Program-made: the position numbers and the translations under genes | Notes under the pieces: generated by a model | What the model was told of the DNA's origin: nothing | What the model saw: only the letters and a program-made list of their open reading frames with translations | Databases searched by the model: none | NCBI GenBank assembly: GCA_032622095.1 | Contig: CP136069.1 | Coordinates: 12,108,036 to 12,172,035, forward strand | Length of the DNA: 64,000 bases | Origin: Siphonodentalium dalli | Taxonomy: Eukaryota > Mollusca > Scaphopoda > Gadilida > Siphonodentaliidae | Direction: 5' to 3' | Shown: piece after piece, positions 58,116-64,000 of the stretch | Layout: each line of letters starts with the position of its first letter | Position numbering within the stretch: the first letter of the stretch is position 1

Positions 58116-58238
58116 TGTTTCTATCATAATAATTTAGGACTGCAAACAGAAAATAACCATAACAGGCATTTCCTTCTTATAATATATAGTGACCACCATT
58201 TGTTTTCTGTTTACGAGGAAATTATTATGGGCGAAACC
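58116..58238. repeat. imperfect palindrome (~120 bp)
   Basis: TGTTTCTATCATAATAATTT and GCAAACAGAAAATAA pair with TGTTTTCTGTTTACGAGGAA and ATTATTATGGGCGAAACC. A third arm-like TTATTATGACAGAAACAG lies at about 58296. Confidence 0.75.
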
Positions 58239-58903
58239 GTGAAAAATAACAGGTTTTAGTATAATGTACACTTTTCTGTTCATAGAGTAACCGTAATTAT
58301 TATGACAGAAACAGACGTTCTAATAGCTGCCAGTTGTTTCTGTTGTAATTTACAACATTGCAGGCATGTGCATTATATGCATACAATTGCTTGTATTGAC
58401 AGAATGAACACAAAGACGTGTATGAATTGAATGTATTTGTCAAACATTGAGTCTAGCTAGTCCAAGCTGAAGAAAGCCATAATATAGAAATATGATAACC
58501 CATCGTATGCTGGTGATTAGCTGAATATGTGTTCTGGAAATATAATCTGGTGGCACCTATTCCAGCCTCTGTGTAGAATACTGAGTCTAAACCCTTATAT
58601 AATTAAACATTTACTATCTTCATGGATTTTGACCCGTATCCGATTCCTAAAATATATGTATTGGAACGTCATATTGTTAATTTGTAGGGATTCTCTGGGA
58701 TAAAATCGGAGGTAGGAAACACTGATTGGAGGGTAGACACTTTAAATTACTACAACCATTTGGTAATTGGATACTGATCGATGAGTATATACTTGTTTCA
58801 CAAAGAGAAATCAATGATTGTCCAGTCATCAATGGGTTAGAGGGGCGGGTTATACACTAAATTGTGCTATTTATGGGAATATCACCTCTTATACTGAACA
58901 TAA

Positions 58904-59122
58904 TATATGCGACAAATGAATGAATTTGAGTTATGCATTAGTACAAAATACACTGTTCTATAAACGATGCAAACAATATGGGAATTATAGTGAAAATTGA
59001 TTTATGAATTTATGCATAAATTAATTTTCATTATAATTACCATGCTGTTGCATTGTTCATAGAACACATGGGAGTATTATGTACTAATGCATATCTCACA
59101 TTCATCCATTTATTGCATATAT
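58904..59122. repeat. imperfect palindrome (~220 bp), MITE-like
   Basis: ATATGCGACAAATGAATGAA and GAGTTATGCATTAGTACAAA pair with TTATGTACTAATGCATATCT and TCATCCATTTATTGCATAT. The centre is near 59010. Confidence 0.85.
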
Positions 59123-59198
59123 TCTGTTGCGTATAAAAGGAGATGTCCCATAACTGGACAAATTTAGTGTACATTGCCCTTTAAGCACTTTTTAAAAA

Positions 59199-59405
59199 CC
59201 AAATACTCATTACAATTGGTTTTGATCGAACCAACATTGGTTGCATATATAAAACCAGTTAGGGGTTTGATCAAAACCAAATACAAAGCGTCAACTTTTA
59301 TATATGCAACCAATTTTGGTTTTGAACAAATCCAATTTTGGTTTTGATCAGAAATTTCAAAACCAATTTTGGTTTTGATCAAAACCAATTGTAATGAGTA
59401 TTTGG
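59199..59405. repeat. palindromic element (~207 bp) with AACCAATTTTGGTT subrepeats
   Basis: CCAAATACTCATTACAATTG and GTTTTGATC at the left match the reverse complement at 59380-59405 perfectly. The interior repeats AACCAATTTTGGTTTTGA several times. It is a compact foldback, likely a MITE. Confidence 0.9.
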
Positions 59406-60967
59406 TTACATATATGGGACAAAGTTCAAATTTTTTTTATTTTTTTTAAACCTAAACGTTTAAGAGTTTAGCGCACTATCTATCTTGACTCATCGGAATC
59501 AGTCACCATGAAACAGGAAAAACCAGGCCCGTCACTTTTTCATTAATTATATATCTTTAAAAACGTCGGATTCGTTTTCGTAACCGTCATCGGGTGAACA
59601 AACAGAATAGTGTCACGCTTTAAGAGCTATTTTCTTAAACTATGTTCCAGGTTTGACGCTATATTTATCATTTACAGAAGAAATGCAACACAACTTACAT
59701 TATTTATACTGGAAGCGGTTAATTAAACCCCAGAATGCGTCGCGACTAAAGGGACAATACGAAAAACTCGGGGAATCTACTTTTTACCATCGATTTACAT
59801 AATAAATAAATAATTCGGAGTTTTTCTACTTGATAATTGCCAACCTTCGCTCGTTTTCAGACAATTGAGTGAAGTCTTATCAATGGAGAAGAAACAATCG
59901 CACCAGTGCATCGGGCCACCCTTAAAGCCTTGCGATCAATATTACACTCGATGCAAATGTTTGCGGTTTGTTACGATATATGAACGGAGGTTAAAGGAAT
60001 ACGTACTCAAATGTTGTTGTTGGTTTCCATAGTCTACGAGTCGTATAAGAAGGCAACCAGATTTCCATTATAGACGAAAGTCTGTTGAGTATACGAAGTA
60101 ATGTTACGGATGTAAGATTAGCCGGAATGCGAAAATTCAAATTGTCGTTGTCAAGTAATTTGTGTACAGTTTTCAAGCAAATCCATCAGATAAATGTTTT
60201 ATTATATGCATACATTGTACTCTTCCCATATACTCATTTAAGTGATGGTATAGTCGCTAGCCGTCAATGAGTGGCTAGAGTTTAGGCCCGTATCAACACA
60301 TACATTTTTTTACACTACCATCTGTGCCACCCTTTACCCAATTCACTATCCGTCAATTAATTTGATTACCTGCTGTGTACGGACACACGTGATTTAATTT
60401 ATGGTTCCAGTCATAAATTAAATTTATATCAAATTATTAACTTTGATTTTAGAACCTATAATTAACCTGAACGTTTACGGAATACATATTCGACTCACAT
60501 TACTTGTTGTTCTATAAATATATATATCGTATCGATATTATATCGTTGATGTTGCCAGGAATTTATTTATAATGGCATACAGTATACCCCTTTAACGGTA
60601 CTGGTATATATATCGGCTTGGATATAACATTATACTCAGTATACTGATCATTTTTTTTACATTCAGCCCCGGGTCCGTGGATCAAAAGAAGCCGATATAT
60701 TTGACTCTCAGTGAGGGGTGGCGCCTCAGGAGTGGTTTATCTCACGCTGGGTTTTTTGATAAATATTGATTGTTTTTGCATAGATTTCTTACCGCTAGAG
60801 TTAAATGGTTCATGAAGTTTTATCACGTTAGGTGGACTTTAGTAGTACGGTTTGATATATTTCAATCTCAGATCTCTTAACTGCAGCCATAATTATACGA
60901 ATGGTGTGGTATTCGTCTTCTTGCGCTTCCGTACATACGGTGAATTTTCTATCGGAATACAGGGTAT
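59406..60967. other. unassigned AT-rich sequence
   Basis: No repeat or supported exon. The minus-strand frame at 59991-60176 has no recognisable motif. Confidence 0.4.
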
Positions 60968-61137
60968 TTATCCACGAACCAGTTTCCACCGGATATTTGT
61001 GGTTTCTAGTTCTGACTCTGCGTTTGGTGTATCCAAAGACGAATACCATTCAGTTATGTATGCCTCAATGCGTTTCTGTTCTACGGCACAAGACAATATC
61101 TTGACTCTACTCACTGATTCATTCTGCCATGTATAAA
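60968..61137 (-). CDS. coding-like open segment, possible exon (unidentified)
   Basis: The frame is open for about 56 codons, with WQNESVSRVKILSCAVEQKR, IEAYITEWYSSLDTPNAESE and TNIRWKLVRG before TAA. There is no ATG, so it would have to be an internal or terminal exon. ATACATGGCAG could be its acceptor but is weak. The overlapping frame to 60828 contains REFTVC-like charged sequence and may reflect a frameshift. Confidence 0.27.
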
Positions 61138-64000
61138 ATTAACCTAGGTTATTTAGTTCCGTTCGTACATTGATGCTAATAGTATATAGGTGGTTATACA
61201 AACCTGAATTTGCAAACAGAAAAGGATCCCAGTTGCATATCAGATGAAAATATTAATTAGAAATTTAATGTCCACACTGTATTTTCAAAAAAATCCCAGA
61301 GTTGCAGTCATTTACTAAACACAGTTTAGCCTATGATTTGTGTAAAGCATGACCCGATCTTGTCAACACACAAAAGTGTAATACAGAACATAATTGGCAG
61401 AAAACTTGTATCCAGAATATCCACAAAAAAAATAACTCTCCCTGAAAATTGTGAATATTGACTTTGGGTTACAATATTTGTTTTGTTTTAATATATGTTA
61501 TTGAAATCAAAACTTGAACATCAGAAACACATTAGTTCACAACAATAAGACATGGCAAATGGGTTTTAAATGTATAAATCAATCTGGTGGGTGACACTAC
61601 ATTTTTTAGGACATCTGGTTGTCTTATCTCCATGACACAGCTGGCACTAGATTGACCATTTACTATTCACGCTTTATGTGCATACCTGGTAACTCGATGG
61701 CAATCATACTTCACATCAATGACTGAATGCCAATCACAATGGTGGCCATTTGCTTGATACGCACCATACTATAGTATATAGTACACCATTTTCACACGAT
61801 TCGCCAAAGTTATACACAACCTTTAGAATTGAGCCAATAATCCCAGACTAAGGGAACATATTGACATTGGATGTAGCCCGAAAAATGCATGGATATATAT
61901 GATTGTCTCTCTGATGAACGGCTTGATCGAAGTTGGGCGAGATACCCCCAGTGAAAAACAGAAACCCTGATTCTGGTGACAAAGTTTAATGCATAGCAAC
62001 TAAGATGAAGTGGCTTCATTACATATGGGCATGATAACATCCTTAATATGTGGTAGTAACTGTATTGACAATATAACAGTATTATATACCCATCATCGTA
62101 TCGTATCGTTTCGCCATATTGGGTCTGAATACAAACCTGATTCGGATACGACTAAACTGATATCCGAAATGACAGCATGCATGTTCGTGTGATCAGGGCC
62201 TTATATATACGTCATCTTTCATTCGCCTATTTGATTGAGCATATTTGACTAAGAGAGGGATGTTCAATTAATTTAATTAATCCATCCATAATATACCGGC
62301 ATACATGATTCGAAAAAGGTATGCATATTCAGATGAGATATGAAGTCAAACTCATTAGTCTCAGATACACCCGAAAACATGCGAAATCCAGTGTTAGTGA
62401 TATCTTGATCCGCGACTTTGACATCTATCTGTTTCGATCGTGGTTCCACCATATGGAGAATGACACGTACTTTTAAAAATATGTTCAATCCTATGTTTCT
62501 ATGACATTTTCAATTATATACCGACACATTGTCGGTTTTCTTGAACATTTTAGAGAGCAAAACAACAACAAAAAACTATTGAAATAATTCGCTAAAAATT
62601 GGTAAATGGTTAGATCTGTGATAACCGACTGACATTGGGTGGGTGGTTAAATATTCCTGCTTCATATGGACGCACACATATTTTGTTCCATGTCTGTTTT
62701 ACGATGGGAAACTATGGTTACGCCCATAAATTCCCATAATATTCCACCAATTCAAAGACTGAGTTGGTTTTGATTTTCTGCATGACGAGATATTTATAAC
62801 ATTGAAAAAAGCAACGCATGCAAAATATGTCTTTATTAATATCAAGTCCTGAAGTATGTTTTATTCCAAAACGTTTCTAATACAGAGTACATGAATCCAA
62901 ATTGGAAGATCCAGTTTCGCCAATGATATATGACATTTTAATCGATAAGTATCCTGTGTGGACCAGGCCGATGTCATAATTACATAAGTGAATAACTCAC
63001 ACAACATATAGCTTTTAACAAAGTATGTCTTAATATATATATTACATAATTATAATAATAGTGAAAAATCCATTCATTGGAATGCCTGTCTTACCAGTGT
63101 TAATTCACCGACAAAAACAGTCAAAATGCGAAATATAATTATAATCCGCATCGTTGACATCCCAACCCCGGGTTGGTGACATATTATTGGACTTGACACC
63201 CGAAATTATGGTAGGTATGCACACTTGATCGTGGATTTGTTTTTGTTCTTTGTTTTGCGAATCTTACTGTAAGGTAGAACAACTTAAGATTACTCGAACA
63301 TATATTTGATATTGATACACGCATTCTCCGCGTTAGCGGCGAATAATTATGCCTCAAACGAACGAACACTAACGTAAAACAAAAGTGTCGAGTATATGAG
63401 CCGGAATGTCAATTAAATGTAGCGGGTGAGAGCAAGCTATGCTCGCTAAAACGTTGAGGGAACATTACGCTTTACGAAATTATGGTTTGAATGGTGGATA
63501 TTGTCATTAATTCAACTGGGCGATAAATACATTCATCTGGTGGAGAAGTTGTTCATTTATCAAAAACCGCATGGTCCGGCCGGTGTGGTGATACCTTCCG
63601 CGTTGACGATACCAGGTACTCGGAGGTGCAAAACACATCAATTTAACGATTATACCACGTTTGTCATTACAATATTTCGGAGGCATTGTGAACAGTTCAA
63701 TACACAAGGATGGTGGGGCAGATGCCGCGGTAAGCACCATAGATGGAACTGGAAACAGTGCTTCTACCGAAATAGGTTATATCAATAATACACACAATAT
63801 GTACGGTCTATTGTTGTCAAGCCATTTCCAGTCAACAATATCCTTAATCCTAGAAACATACTTAATATTTACCTTGATCGATTATTAGCTGCACTTTACG
63901 GCAAGCACTAGTAGTGGATGTCCCACTATATAGGTGTTACACGTATGTGCTAGTACCCACCAAACTTAACCGGGGAAATATCAACTAAATTCGATCATTT
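61138..64000. other. unassigned AT-rich sequence
   Basis: I see no tandem repeats, elements or RNA genes. Frames near 63501-63888 overlap on both strands and contain no motif I recognise. Confidence 0.4.

Overview
The window looks like repeat-dominated intergenic or intronic DNA from an animal nuclear genome. It is AT-rich, has no prokaryotic-style long open frames, and is dense in ACATGTA-type motifs, tandem satellites of about 160 bp and short DNA transposons. I infer a marine invertebrate, perhaps a lophotrochozoan such as a mollusc or possibly amphioxus. No single gene proves this. The only coding sequence I assign with fair confidence is the first exon of a secreted PAN/Apple-domain protein on the minus strand (41964-42207). 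A decayed copy of the same exon lies at 39471-39566.

Region 0.4-39 kb is a nested, largely mirror-image repeat complex. A 67-bp satellite (C) runs forward at 5.41-6.31 kb and reversed at 31.31-32.99 kb. A 161-bp satellite (B) runs in one orientation at 6.5-16.9 kb (interrupted) and in the other at 21.63-21.71 and 29.39-30.37 kb. A piggyBac-like MITE with two 69-bp hairpins sits at 2.4 kb and, inverted, at 37.0 kb. A segment at 4.32-5.0 kb is inverted at 38.2-38.88 kb. Inside B lie three TIR elements: a 5.97-kb hAT-like palindromic element (8245-14215) with an exact 8-bp target duplication, a 1.76-kb element (14995-16752), and a 4.7-kb palindromic element (16904-21625). A third satellite composite (A, 0.36-2.31 kb) recurs in the same orientation at 26.48-29.39 kb.

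Region 21.7-26.5 kb holds G/T-skewed and minisatellite repeats, two units of repeat E and a 0.6-kb MITE. Region 33-37 kb is mostly unique sequence with short coding-like frames. Region 39-48 kb has a second piggyBac-like MITE, the PAN exon, three units of repeat E, and a 49-bp satellite (F). Region 48-64 kb is mostly unique AT-rich DNA with small palindromic elements and a few coding-like frames I cannot identify.

Nothing here amounts to a multi-gene pathway. The strongest leads for something undescribed are the mirrored satellite/transposon architecture, the conserved hairpin module shared by two piggyBac-like families, and a short coding-like segment preserved at synonymous positions in both arms of the hAT-like element.
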